Positions 26,464 through 34,949 of a stretch of DNA of 64,000 bases are shown here, piece after piece. The notes under the pieces were generated by a model. That model saw only the letters and a program-made list of their open reading frames with translations, did not search any database and was not told where the DNA came from. Source of the stretch: Acidobacteriota bacterium (GTDB lineage Bacteria; Acidobacteriota; Terriglobia; Acidiferrales; UBA7541); the NCBI GenBank assembly GCA_013289955.1, contig JABCYZ010000002.1, positions 434,001-498,000 on the forward strand. The letters run 5' to 3'. The translations under genes and the position numbers were made by a program. Within the stretch, counting starts at the first letter, position 1. Every line of letters begins with the position of its first letter.

Positions 26464-28179
26464 CTAGTCAGCCATTACGAACTGCTTCAAATCTTCCGGC
26501 ATGGGCTCGACGGGAGATTCAACGCGCTTCATCTCCGTGCCTTCGCGAACGATCACGTTGTGCTTTTTCTCCCAAACGGGATCGTAATTCGGGAAGTCGA
26601 TGCGGCTGTGCGCGCCGCGGCTTTCCGCGCGAGCCAGCGCGCTGAGCGCCACGGCTTCGGAAACCGTGAGCAGGGATTTCAGTTCGCGTGCAAGATGCCA
26701 GCCGGGATTGAAGAGGCGCGAGCCTTCGACGCTGGCTTTCGCGGCGCGGGCCTTCAATTGCTCAAGCTCTTCGAACGCCTTCTTCAGATCTTCCTCGGTG
26801 CGGAAAATTCCGACGAGGCTCTGCATCACCTTTTGCAGATCGCGGTGAACGCCGTAGGGACTTTCGGCGCCAGTGTTGGAAAAAGGCGCCAGCAGTTCTT
26901 TTTCCGCTTCTTCGATCTGCGAAGCGGCGAGCCCGGCATGAGAAACTCGCTTTGCGTGCTCCGCGGCAGCCATCCCGGCGCGGCGGCCAAAAACGAGCAG
27001 ATCGGAAAGCGAATTTCCGCCCAGGCGATTCGAACCATGGAGACCGGCAGCGGCTTCGCCCGCGGCGAACAGTCCCGGCAACGTGGACTGCGCCGTTTCT
27101 GCATCCACGCGAATGCCGCCCATCACGTAGTGACACGTGGGCCCCACTTCCATGGGGCCTTTCGTGATGTCCACGTCGGCGAGTTCCTTGAACTGGTGAT
27201 ACATGCTGGGAAGCTTTTTCTTCACGTAATCCGCGGGTTTGTGCGAGATGTCGAGATACGCGCCGCCGTGCTCCGTGCCGCGGCCTTCTTTCACTTCGGT
27301 GTAGATCGAGCGAGCGACCACGTCGCGCGTGGAAAGTTCCATGCGCTTGGGGTCGTACTTTTCCATGAAGCGCTCGCCAAGTTTATTGCGCAGTATGCCT
27401 CCCTCGCCGCGCACGGCTTCGGTAACAAGAAGACCCTGCACGCCTGGGGGCCAAACCATGCCGGTGGGATGAAACTGCACAAACTCCATGTCCATCAGCT
27501 CGGCACCGGCTTCGTAGGCGAGCGTCATCCCGTCGCCCGTGTACTCCCAGGAATTAGAAGTGACAGGCCAGGCTTTTCCGATGCCGCCCGTCGCGATCAC
27601 GACCGACTTCGCTTTGAAAACGATGAATCGGCCATTTTCGCGCCAGTAGCCGAAGGCTCCGGCGACGCGGCCGCCGTCGGTGAGGAGGCGCGTGACGGTG
27701 CACTCCATATAAACGTCGAAGCCAAGTTGCACGCCGCGGTCTTGCAACGTGCGAATCATTTCAAGGCCAGTGCGGTCGCCGACATGGCATAGCCGTTTGT
27801 AGGTGTGGCCGCCAAACGCGCGCTGAAGAATTGCGCCTTTGTCGGTGCGGTCAAAAAGCGCGCCCCACTGTTCCAGTTCGCGAACGCGGTCGGGAGCTTC
27901 CTGGGCGTGAAGCTGGGCCATGCGCCAGTTGTTCAAATATTTTCCGCCGCGCATCGTGTCGCGGAAATGCGGCTTCCAGCCGTCCTCGGTGTCGACATTG
28001 CACATGGCTGCGGCGATGCCGCCTTCGGCCATGACGGTGTGCGCTTTTCCAAGAAGCGATTTGCAAACCACGCCAACGGAGCAGCCCTTCGCAAGGGCTT
28101 CAATGGCAGCGCGCAATCCTGCGCCGCCGGCGCCAATGATCAGAACGTCGTGTTCGCGGGTCTCGTAGCTAGTGGTCAC
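26464..28179 (-). CDS. sdhA: succinate dehydrogenase, flavoprotein subunit
   Basis: A 571-residue catalytic subunit that oxidises succinate to fumarate (or the reverse). The FAD Rossmann motif is LIIGAGGAGLRAAIEA. The covalent-FAD histidine lies in GKAHTVMAEGG. Substrate-site segments include AFGGHTYKRLCHVGDRTG, QFHPTGMVWPPGVQG and HGSNRLGGNSL. The start ATG overlaps the sdhC stop by four bases, so the subunits are coupled. The sequence style is that of the Sdh1-like class found in mycobacteria and acidobacteria and not that of E. coli SdhA; this is a judgement by eye. Confidence 0.94.
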   Translation of the reverse strand: MTTSYETREHDVLIIGAGGAGLRAAIEALAKGCSVGVVCKSLLGKAHTVMAEGGIAAAMCNVDTEDGWKPHFRDTMRGGKYLNNWRMAQLHAQEAPDRVRELEQWGALFDRTDKGAILQRAFGGHTYKRLCHVGDRTGLEMIRTLQDRGVQLGFDVYMECTVTRLLTDGGRVAGAFGYWRENGRFIVFKAKSVVIATGGIGKAWPVTSNSWEYTGDGMTLAYEAGAELMDMEFVQFHPTGMVWPPGVQGLLVTEAVRGEGGILRNKLGERFMEKYDPKRMELSTRDVVARSIYTEVKEGRGTEHGGAYLDISHKPADYVKKKLPSMYHQFKELADVDITKGPMEVGPTCHYVMGGIRVDAETAQSTLPGLFAAGEAAAGLHGSNRLGGNSLSDLLVFGRRAGMAAAEHAKRVSHAGLAASQIEEAEKELLAPFSNTGAESPYGVHRDLQKVMQSLVGIFRTEEDLKKAFEELEQLKARAAKASVEGSRLFNPGWHLARELKSLLTVSEAVALSALARAESRGAHSRIDFPNYDPVWEKKHNVIVREGTEMKRVESPVEPMPEDLKQFVMAD

Positions 28180-28934
28180 AGGATCCTCAGGTCACGGATG
28201 GCGCCGCTGGCCACCAGGCGCACGTAAAAATCGGCGGAGCCGACAGAGATCAGGCTGCACCAGGCCAAAAGCATGTGGCGCTCGTTCAGAAAAGTGACCC
28301 CGCGCCAAGCGGCATGGCGGGGCATGCCGAAAGTCGCGCAGGAGAAGCAATCGAGCTTGCCTCCGGCAAGGTGGCGCAGCGAGTGGCAGGAAAACGTGTA
28401 CAGCGTGAGCAAGATGACGTTCGTGGTCAGAACGAGGGTGCCGACGCCGATGCCAAAGTGGCCGTCGAAGTTGAAGGACACGATGGCATCGTGCCAAAGA
28501 AACACGATGAACACGACCGCCAGATAGAAAAAATATCGGTGGATATTTTGCAGGATGAAAGGAAACTTCGTCTCCCCCTGGTATTTGCGGTTGGCAGGTT
28601 CACCCACGGCGCAAGCGGGCGGATCGAGAAAAAACGCGCGGTAGTAAGCTTTGCGGTAGTAGTAGCACGTAGCGCGAAACCCGAGCGGCCCCGCGAGAAT
28701 GAGCAGCGCCGGAGAAAATTTCCACCAATGATGCAAAGGATCGATCAGAGGCGAATAAAACGGGGAGAGATACGGCCCCCATTCATAGAACTTGCCTTCA
28801 AAGGCGCGCAGCGTGGCGTAAAGTCCGAACCCGCCCAGAAGAAAAATCACGGGAAGAATTTCTACCCACCAGGCGTCGCGGCGCAGCGTGCTTCCGAGCC
28901 GCGATTCGGGCAAGAGGGTTGGCGAACCAGCCAT
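28176..28934 (-). CDS. sdhC: succinate dehydrogenase membrane subunit, five-helix single-subunit type
   Basis: A 252-residue membrane anchor with about five helices (including EILPVIFLLGGFGLYATL, PALLILAGPLGFRATCYYY, YFFYLAVVFIVFLWHDAIV, TLVLTTNVILLTLYTF). Conserved His residues (QNIHRYFF, SCHSLRHLAGG) could ligate heme or quinone-site groups. A Cys pair FSCATFG is near the fourth helix. One large anchor replaces the separate SdhC and SdhD chains, as in the Sdh1/type-F class. The start codon ATG lies upstream of the coupled sdhA. Confidence 0.87.
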   Translation of the reverse strand: MAGSPTLLPESRLGSTLRRDAWWVEILPVIFLLGGFGLYATLRAFEGKFYEWGPYLSPFYSPLIDPLHHWWKFSPALLILAGPLGFRATCYYYRKAYYRAFFLDPPACAVGEPANRKYQGETKFPFILQNIHRYFFYLAVVFIVFLWHDAIVSFNFDGHFGIGVGTLVLTTNVILLTLYTFSCHSLRHLAGGKLDCFSCATFGMPRHAAWRGVTFLNERHMLLAWCSLISVGSADFYVRLVASGAIRDLRIL

Positions 28935-29420
28935 CTAGGGACCTCCAGAGTGGCAGCGAATATTTCAAAGACAAGTAAATTGTGGCACACGGATTATATC
29001 CAAGACTCGGCGGAACGGCTAATTCAGGCATTGGTCCCAAACGGGAAATTTCCAGGAACCGGCTACGGCTGTCCAAACCATCCGCGCTCGAGCGTCTATC
29101 TAGCAGCAACAGAAAACGCCTGCGAATTGCCTATCGCGGTGCTGGAGATTGACAATGAGCGTCCGAGGAACTTTGCTTTTTATGGGTATCGCCGCAACGG
29201 TCACGGCCGTGCTGCTGGGCCATCCTTACCTGGTTTTCGCCCTCGAGGCGCTCCTGAAGCTGGCGGCGGCCACCTTGCCTTCAGTAGTAGCGGCGTAGGC
29301 GATGTGACACACTGGCACCCAGAAAAGAATTTTGGCTTGCCTGTCCAAATCGAAGGTTTTCAAACGTCATCCTAGTAGCAGAACAAAATGGGCGCTCGCG
29401 GCCCAACGTGGAGGCAGAAA
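28935..29420. other. intergenic region with a possible 47-residue membrane peptide gene
   Basis: 486 bases between sdhC and the YCII gene, which are divergent. It must hold the sdh promoter, which I cannot pin down. The one supported element is the small ORF at 29155-29298, listed separately. Nothing else is recognisable. Confidence 0.4.
29155..29298 (+). CDS. small hydrophobic protein, 47 residues
   Basis: An ORF encoding a 47-residue peptide that starts MSVRGTLLFMGIAATVTAVL and ends VVAA. It is almost wholly hydrophobic after the first Arg, fitting a single or re-entrant membrane segment. GGAG lies seven bases before the ATG. No domain is recognised. It is 122 bases upstream of the YCII gene on the same strand. 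It could be a chance ORF; the ribosome site and the hydrophobic pattern are the only support. Confidence 0.4.
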   Translation: MSVRGTLLFMGIAATVTAVLLGHPYLVFALEALLKLAAATLPSVVAA

Positions 29421-29810
29421 GTGAAATACATCTTGATGGACTACGTTCAGGAAGCCGGCTGGCCCCAATTGACGAGGGACGAGCAGATCCACTGGTTGGG
29501 GGCCTATAAAGCCTACATGGAGGCCATGACAAAGGCTGGCGTGCTGAAAGACAGCAGAGGCCTGGAGCCGACCTCGGCGACGACGACCGTGCGGGTCCGG
29601 AATGAGAAGACCCAAGTGCTTGACGGTCCCTTTGCCGACTCGAAAGAGCAACTCGGCGGCTTTCATATCATTGAGGTGGCCGATCTGGATGCAGCCATTA
29701 CCTGGGCAGCTCGCTCCCCGACTGCACTGCACGGTGTCGTCGAGGTGCGTCCAGTCATTGAAGGAACCTGGCTGACCAGGAACATCCTCGATTTCGTAAA
29801 GCCGGAGTGA
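29421..29810 (+). CDS. YCII/DGPF-domain protein
   Basis: A 129-residue YCII-like protein with the DGPF motif in TQVLDGPFADSKEQLGGF, followed by the sheet segment HIIEVADLDAAITWA. The start is GTG at 29421 with GGAGG six bases upstream; the ORF start at 29388 has none. DGPF genes are the usual neighbours of ECF42-type sigma factors and may be their targets. Here the sigma gene follows after one intervening gene. The biochemical function of the family is unsettled. Confidence 0.85.
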   Translation: MKYILMDYVQEAGWPQLTRDEQIHWLGAYKAYMEAMTKAGVLKDSRGLEPTSATTTVRVRNEKTQVLDGPFADSKEQLGGFHIIEVADLDAAITWAARSPTALHGVVEVRPVIEGTWLTRNILDFVKPE

Positions 29811-29868
29811 GCCGCGCGCGAGCGCAGGTTTCGAAATTAAGTTTCAACAAGAATAAAGGAGAAGAGTC

Positions 29869-30429
29869 ATGCGCAAATTGATCGTTTTCAACATGGTGTC
29901 CCTGGATGGTTTCTTCGTGGATAGCAAGGGCGACATGAGCTGGGCCCACAAACAGGATGCGGAGTGGAACACTTTCGTCAGCGGGAATGCCAGCGGCAGC
30001 GGCGTGCTGGTCTTCGGCAGGATTACCTACCAACTTATGGCAAGCTACTGGCCGACGCCGATGGCGCTCCAGAATTCTCCGGCGGTCGCGAAGGGAATGA
30101 ACGAAATGCCGAAGATCGTGTTCTCACGAACGCTCGACAAGGCCTCCTGGAGCAACACCAAGCTGCTCAAGGGCGACCTGGCCAGGGAAGTAGGAAAGTT
30201 GAAAAAGGAGTCCGGACCCGACATGGTGATTCTGGGAAGCGGCAGTATCGTCTCCCAGTTGGCGCAGCAAAACCTGATCGATGAATACCAGCTCGCCGTG
30301 AGTCCCATCGTTCTTGGCAAAGGCCGCACACTTTTCGAGGGCGTCAAGGAGAAGCTGGATCTGAAGCTGAGGAGTTCGCGCACCTTCGGCAATGGTACTG
30401 TCTTCGCGTGCTACCAGCCTCTTACCTGA
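29869..30429 (+). CDS. RibD C-terminal/dihydrofolate reductase-like protein
   Basis: A 186-residue single-domain reductase of the RibD_C family (dihydrofolate-reductase fold). The N-terminus LIVFNMVSLDGFFVDSKGD, the segment VLVFGRITYQLMASYW and the nucleotide loop VILGSGSIVSQLAQ are characteristic. NADPH is the probable cofactor; the substrate is unknown. AAGGAGAAGAGTC precedes the ATG. It lies between the YCII gene (58 bases) and the sigma gene (96 bases), all on one strand, and probably belongs to one transcription unit. Confidence 0.85.
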   Translation: MRKLIVFNMVSLDGFFVDSKGDMSWAHKQDAEWNTFVSGNASGSGVLVFGRITYQLMASYWPTPMALQNSPAVAKGMNEMPKIVFSRTLDKASWSNTKLLKGDLAREVGKLKKESGPDMVILGSGSIVSQLAQQNLIDEYQLAVSPIVLGKGRTLFEGVKEKLDLKLRSSRTFGNGTVFACYQPLT

Positions 30430-30525
30430 AGGCCCCAACGCTCAGCGCATGCCGATAGCGCTGAAAGCCGGAACCGGGGGACGCAAATTTCGAGTTCAGG
30501 CGAGTGGGAAACTCAGAGTGAAGGT

Positions 30526-31773
30526 ATGAACTCCGAAGGCGATTCAGAAGCGCGCGGGACGGCGGAAGCGGTCGCGCGCCGCAGCTACGGCAAGCTCGTC
30601 GCGTTTCTGGCCGCCCGCACGCGCGATGTAGCGGCGGCCGAGGACGCGCTTTCGGAAGCGTTCGCCGCTGCGCTGGCGGACTGGCCACGAAACGGCTGCC
30701 CTTCAAATCCGGAAGCGTGGCTGCTGACTGTTGCCCGGCGAAAGGCCATCGATATGCATCGAGGACGACTCCGGCATGAAACGGCTGGAGAGCAACTGCG
30801 CGTCATGGCCGAGGGGTTGGACACGGCCGTGGCCGAATCGGAAATCCCGGATCAGCGGCTCGCGCTAATGTTTGCCTGCGCCCACCCAGCGATCGACGCC
30901 GGCATTCGCGCGCCGCTCATCCTTCAAGTCGTGCTCGGCCTCGATGCAGCGATGATTGCCTCGGCCTTTCTCACGTCTTCCGCGGCCATGGGCAAGCGGC
31001 TCGTCCGCGCCAAAGACAAAATCCGCCAAGCCGGCGTCCCGTTTCGCGTTCCGGAGCGCGAGGAACTTCCGAGCCGCCTGGACACCGTGCTCGAAAGCAT
31101 CTACGCCGCCTTTGCCCAAGGCTGGTCTGACCCCGGCGGCACCGATGTCGTCCGCCGCGATCTCACCGAGGAGTCGCTTTTTCTCTCGAGGCTGGTGGTC
31201 GAGATGCTGCCACAGGAGCCGGAAGCTCTCGGCCTGCTCGCCCTAGTGCTTCACGCGGAAGCCCGGCGTGGTGCGCGCCGCAACACGGACGGCGATTACG
31301 TTCCCCTCGCCGAGCAGGATCCTGCGCTCTGGAACTGGCAAATGATCGAAGAAGCCGAGGCGCTTCTGCTTCGCGCCAGCACATTGGGGTCGATTGGCCG
31401 CTATCAACTCGAAGCGGCGCTGCAATCCGCGCACGTTTCTCGTCGCCGCACAGGCCGCGCCAATTGGGCCGAGGTCGTGCAACTCTACGATGCATTGTGG
31501 GCGGTCTCTCTATCGCCGGTCGTGGCCATCAATCGCGCTGTCGCCATCGCGGAGCTTCATGGTCCTAAGGCGGCTCTCGCCGCCATGCCAGAAATCGCCG
31601 CGGACCCGCGTCTTCTTGAATACCAGCCCTATTGGGCGGCACACGCAGAGTTGCTAGCCAAAGCTGGCGCAAATGACGAAGCCCGCCAAGCCTACGATAT
31701 CGCCATAGGGCTCGAGCGCGATGTCGCCGTCCGCCGCTTTCTCGAGCAGCGGCAATCTGCCCTGCCCAGGTAA
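30526..31773 (+). CDS. ECF sigma factor with C-terminal DUF6596/TPR extension (ECF42-like)
   Basis: A 415-residue RNA polymerase sigma factor. Region 2 is AEAVARRSYGKLVAFLAART to EAWLLTVARRKAID; region 4 is reduced (LALMFACAHPAIDAGIRAP and AMIASAFLTSSAAMGKRLVR). The C-terminal 230 residues, starting near LDTVLESIYAAFAQGW, form a helical TPR-like extension (VVAINRAVAIAELHGPKAAL). This architecture with DGPF neighbours is typical of the ECF42 group. There is no anti-sigma gene, consistent with the C-terminal extension controlling activity. The activating signal is unknown. Confidence 0.87.
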   Translation: MNSEGDSEARGTAEAVARRSYGKLVAFLAARTRDVAAAEDALSEAFAAALADWPRNGCPSNPEAWLLTVARRKAIDMHRGRLRHETAGEQLRVMAEGLDTAVAESEIPDQRLALMFACAHPAIDAGIRAPLILQVVLGLDAAMIASAFLTSSAAMGKRLVRAKDKIRQAGVPFRVPEREELPSRLDTVLESIYAAFAQGWSDPGGTDVVRRDLTEESLFLSRLVVEMLPQEPEALGLLALVLHAEARRGARRNTDGDYVPLAEQDPALWNWQMIEEAEALLLRASTLGSIGRYQLEAALQSAHVSRRRTGRANWAEVVQLYDALWAVSLSPVVAINRAVAIAELHGPKAALAAMPEIAADPRLLEYQPYWAAHAELLAKAGANDEARQAYDIAIGLERDVAVRRFLEQRQSALPR

Positions 31774-31820
31774 GTTCCCTGCCGCTGTTTTCTGAGACAG
31801 CGGCCTCCGGCTATCGCCAC

Positions 31821-32096
31821 CTAAAGAATGGAAGCGACTTCGGGATCGATGGAAACGTGCGTGGCGGGAATCGCGTCGATCAAGAATTTCACGCCATCGG
31901 CTTCGGAAAAATGGAAGAAACGGCTAATGTGATAGTCCTCGTCGAAGGAAGAAAAAAGCCGCTCCGTTTCTTCTCTAGAAAGTTGAAACGCGGCAAGCGC
32001 AACTGGCTTGCCAAAATCGCCAGCAAGAGACAGATACAGGTCGACAAGTTGGCGAAGCGTCATGGAAGTGGTCCGGCGACGGGGTTCAGTACTCAT
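31821..32096 (-). CDS. hypothetical small protein
   Basis: A 91-residue acidic, probably cytoplasmic protein of unknown family. It has a helical segment (MTLRQLVDLYLSLAGDFG) and an aromatic patch (EDYHISRFFHFSEAD). An inner Met at residue 12 is another possible start. It converges with the sigma factor gene. I do not recognise it; codon use and the lack of overlap with other genes support it being real. Confidence 0.5.
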   Translation of the reverse strand: MSTEPRRRTTSMTLRQLVDLYLSLAGDFGKPVALAAFQLSREETERLFSSFDEDYHISRFFHFSEADGVKFLIDAIPATHVSIDPEVASIL

Positions 32097-32319
32097 GGCT
32101 TGCGCCTAAGTGGAGTGTACTCTGAGCGGCCCACCAATAGAACAGGCCAACTGGCAGCGAAGCCCTGTTTCTGCGCGGCACCCTCCTTTCCTGACTCTGT
32201 GACCTCTGAGCACTCCGCGTCCCCGGTATAGGGTCTTTCTTCTGGCCATCTTATTTGTGAGCGGACTTGCGGGTTGGTAAGATGTGAGTGGGAATCCAAG
32301 GAAAACGGGAGGAAAGACT

Positions 32320-32793
32320 ATGAGTATCGCGGTAGGACAAACGGCGCCGGATTTTACGCTAATGAACCAGGACAAGAAGGAAGTGAAACTTTCTGACTTC
32401 GCGGGGAAAAAGAACGTCGTGCTGGTGTTCTACCCCCTGGACTGGAGCCCCACCTGCACAAATGAACACGCTTGCTTCGTAAACGACATGCGGTCTTTTG
32501 ACACGCTCGACGCGGAAGTCCTGGGCGTAAGCGTCGACAGCATCTGGTCGCACAAAGCCTATGCGGAGAAGATGGGCATCAAGTACTCGCTGCTCGCGGA
32601 TTTTCAGCCGCGCGGCGCGATGAGCGATAAGTATGGTGTGTTCCTCGCCGACAAAGGCATCACCGGCCGCTCGATCATAATCATCAATAAGGCCGGAAAA
32701 GTGGCGTGGTCGAAGGACTACGACATTCCGGTAGTGCCGGACTTAAAAGAAGTGGCCGCGGCATTGTCGCAGGTGAAGACGGCGACTGCGTAA
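32320..32793 (+). CDS. peroxiredoxin (AhpC/TSA family, PrxQ/AhpE-like)
   Basis: A 157-residue thiol peroxidase of the thioredoxin fold. The peroxidatic Cys46 is in [15 protein letters not shown], with a second Cys52 six residues on (C-x5-C), close to the C-x4-C of PrxQ. The N-terminal segment [20 protein letters not shown] is diagnostic. The ATG at 32320 follows GGGAGGAAAGACT; the earlier ATG at 32284 has no ribosome site. It is a monocistronic gene ended by the hairpin at 32837. Confidence 0.92.
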   Translation: MSIAVGQTAPDFTLMNQDKKEVKLSDFAGKKNVVLVFYPLDWSPTCTNEHACFVNDMRSFDTLDAEVLGVSVDSIWSHKAYAEKMGIKYSLLADFQPRGAMSDKYGVFLADKGITGRSIIIINKAGKVAWSKDYDIPVVPDLKEVAAALSQVKTATA

Positions 32794-32836
32794 GGAGACC
32801 TAAGGAAGCAAGGATCTAGAGAAGTGGAGATAAGAA

Positions 32837-32866
32837 ACGGATCCCGCCCCGGCAGGGTCCGTTTTT
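32837..32866 (+). terminator. rho-independent terminator of the peroxiredoxin gene
   Basis: An 8-base stem (ACGGATCC pairing with GGGTCCGT, one wobble) with a 10-base loop is followed by TTTTT. It lies 44 bases after the peroxiredoxin stop. The opposite strand has no gene ending here. Confidence 0.75.
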
Positions 32867-32976
32867 GCTCTGAGCGAGAGAAAACCCTCGTCAACTCACC
32901 CCGCCGACCTTGTAGTGGCGCAACCTGCTGTGCCCCATCGCGGGCGAGCCATCTAAGCTACTCAGGCTTTCTTTGC

Positions 32977-34263
32977 TTACCGCGCCGCGACGTCATTCCG
33001 TACAACCGAGCCGCCCTTCATTACAAACTTGACCGATTCCAGCAAACGAACATTCGCAAGCGGATCGCCGTCGACCGCGATAATGTCCGCATAGTGCCCC
33101 GGCTCGATAGCGCCGACCTTGCTGGCCCAGCCGAGAAGGTCGGCGGCATTGATAGTCGCAGCCTGAATCGCATCGAGCGGTTTCATCCCCCACTCTACCA
33201 TCTTGCGGAACTGCTTGGCGTTATCGCCGTGTGGATAAACGCCCGCATCCGTGGCAAACGCCATTTTTGTGCCCGCCTCAAACGCGCGCCGGAAATTCTC
33301 GCGCTGCAGCCGTCCAATTCGCTTTTCCTTCTCGATGGACTCAGGCAGCATGCCGGCCTTCGCGCCTTCCTGCAGAATAAAATCGTCGTTGTAAATGTCG
33401 AAGTCGAGGTAAGTACCGTGCTGCTTGGCAAGAGCGATGCCTTCGTCGTCGATCAGGCTCGAGTGTTCGATGGAATCGATCCCTGCATTGATCGCGTCCT
33501 TGATCGATTGGGTGCCGTGAGCGTGCGCCGCCACCTTGCGGCCGAGTTTATGCGCTTCGATGGCGATCGCTTGCAGTTCTTCGAAAGAATATTGCGGCGT
33601 GCCCGGCTGATCTCCTTTACTTAGAACGCCGCCGGAGGCGCACACCTTGATCACGTCCGCTCCGTACTTGATCACTTCGCGAACCTTGGCGCGCGCGGCC
33701 CACGGCCCGTCCGCGACGCCTTGCGCCTTGTCGTGATATTCAAAGGGGAGCAAATCATTGTCGCAGTGGCCACCGGTGATGCTGAGGGGTGGGCCGGAGA
33801 CGAGCATGCGGGGTCCCTCGATTTCGCCCGCGTTGATGCCATCGCGAACGGCGACGTCGGTATAGCTGCTGGCGCCGACGTTGCGAATGGTGGTGAAACC
33901 GGCGCGCAGAGTGATGCGCGCGTTCTTGACTCCCGTGACGGCTTCGCGCGGTGCCGAAATGCCCAAGCCTTCATAGCCGCTCGCGCTGGGATCCGCGGTG
34001 ATGTGTGTGTGGACATCGATCAACCCGGGAAGGCATGTCGCGGAGGATAGATCGATCGCGGAGACACCGGCTGGCAAACTGGCCGAAGCGGCAGGCCCGA
34101 CGGCGGTGATGGCCCCACCGTCGTCGAAAACCACAATTTGATCGGAAAGCAAATGCCCACCGCGGACGTCGAGCAGTCTGCCGCATCGTACGGCGCCGGG
34201 CGCGGCGCTGGCGAACGGAACTAAAAAGAGGCAGGCCATAAGAGCAAGCAGAGCTTTGCGCAT
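32977..34263 (-). CDS. exported metal-dependent amidohydrolase
   Basis: A 428-residue amidohydrolase-superfamily enzyme (imidazolonepropionase/prolidase-like). A signal peptide (KALLALMACLFLVPFASAAP) exports it. Metal ligands: HTH in LIDVHTHITAD, the Lys-region KVCASGGVLSKGD, HAHG in KVAAHAHGTQS, HSS in SIEHSSLIDD, and Asp in FATDAGVYPHGDNA. These are the usual set for a binuclear zinc peptidase acting on Xaa-Pro or acyl-amino-acid substrates. The ATG at 34263 follows GGAGAACTC; the frame to 34293 is not needed. The substrate is inferred only to class. Confidence 0.87.
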   Translation of the reverse strand: MRKALLALMACLFLVPFASAAPGAVRCGRLLDVRGGHLLSDQIVVFDDGGAITAVGPAASASLPAGVSAIDLSSATCLPGLIDVHTHITADPSASGYEGLGISAPREAVTGVKNARITLRAGFTTIRNVGASSYTDVAVRDGINAGEIEGPRMLVSGPPLSITGGHCDNDLLPFEYHDKAQGVADGPWAARAKVREVIKYGADVIKVCASGGVLSKGDQPGTPQYSFEELQAIAIEAHKLGRKVAAHAHGTQSIKDAINAGIDSIEHSSLIDDEGIALAKQHGTYLDFDIYNDDFILQEGAKAGMLPESIEKEKRIGRLQRENFRRAFEAGTKMAFATDAGVYPHGDNAKQFRKMVEWGMKPLDAIQAATINAADLLGWASKVGAIEPGHYADIIAVDGDPLANVRLLESVKFVMKGGSVVRNDVAAR

Positions 34264-34369
34264 GAGTTCTCCGTAAGAAGCGAATTTGAACAAGAGAGGA
34301 TATATCGCAAAGCGAGATTATGGAAATGCTCGAGACCCCGCTTCTCGAACAACGAAAAACTGTGCCCGG

Positions 34370-34816
34370 CTAGCGGCCCGAGGGCGGAAAAGGAGCAAGC
34401 GAACGAACGTAAAGGACGAGTTGCCAGCGCTGCTCTTCGGAGAGCTTCTTCTTAAATGCCGGCATGGGTTTTCGGCCTTGACTAATTTGATAGAAAATCT
34501 CGCCGTCGGTAACGCTGCTCATATGCTTCGCATCGATCAGGCTCGTGGGCGAGGGATAGTAGCTGGCGGCATCTGGCCCATCGCCTTTTCCTGTCTGGCC
34601 GTGGCATTGCGTACATTTATCCATATAGATGGAACGGCCGGCGGCCAACCCTGACGCGGAAGGCTCGATGGGATTAGGCCGGCGCTTCGCTTCTTCGGGC
34701 ACTTTCCACGGCGTATTTTCATAATAGGCAAAGACCGCGACCACACACAGCGTGACGAATATCAAGCCTAGAAGAAGTTTCCGGACGCGAACCGCGTTTG
34801 GGGAGTTGATGGGCAT
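34370..34816 (-). CDS. membrane-anchored monoheme cytochrome c
   Basis: A 148-residue cytochrome c with an N-terminal helix (residues 12-31) and heme motif CTQCH (68-72). The Met ligand is likely in RKPMPAF near residue 118. It is of the class found as electron carriers or in terminal oxidase complexes. A Met at 34834 would extend it by six residues. It lies between an amidohydrolase and mntH with no shared operon evident. It is related in layout to the cytochrome at 1063-1668 but shorter. Confidence 0.85.
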   Translation of the reverse strand: MPINSPNAVRVRKLLLGLIFVTLCVVAVFAYYENTPWKVPEEAKRRPNPIEPSASGLAAGRSIYMDKCTQCHGQTGKGDGPDAASYYPSPTSLIDAKHMSSVTDGEIFYQISQGRKPMPAFKKKLSEEQRWQLVLYVRSLAPFPPSGR

Positions 34817-34949
34817 GGGAAAATCTTCGCACACTGCATTTGAGGGCGAAACAGAGAAAGACGAACCATTTCACCGGTGACACGGAGCGCAGGGAGATGC
34901 GCGGCGAACGGGAAGTCAGAAAATGGAAAAGAGAGGAAATGAAGCGGCG

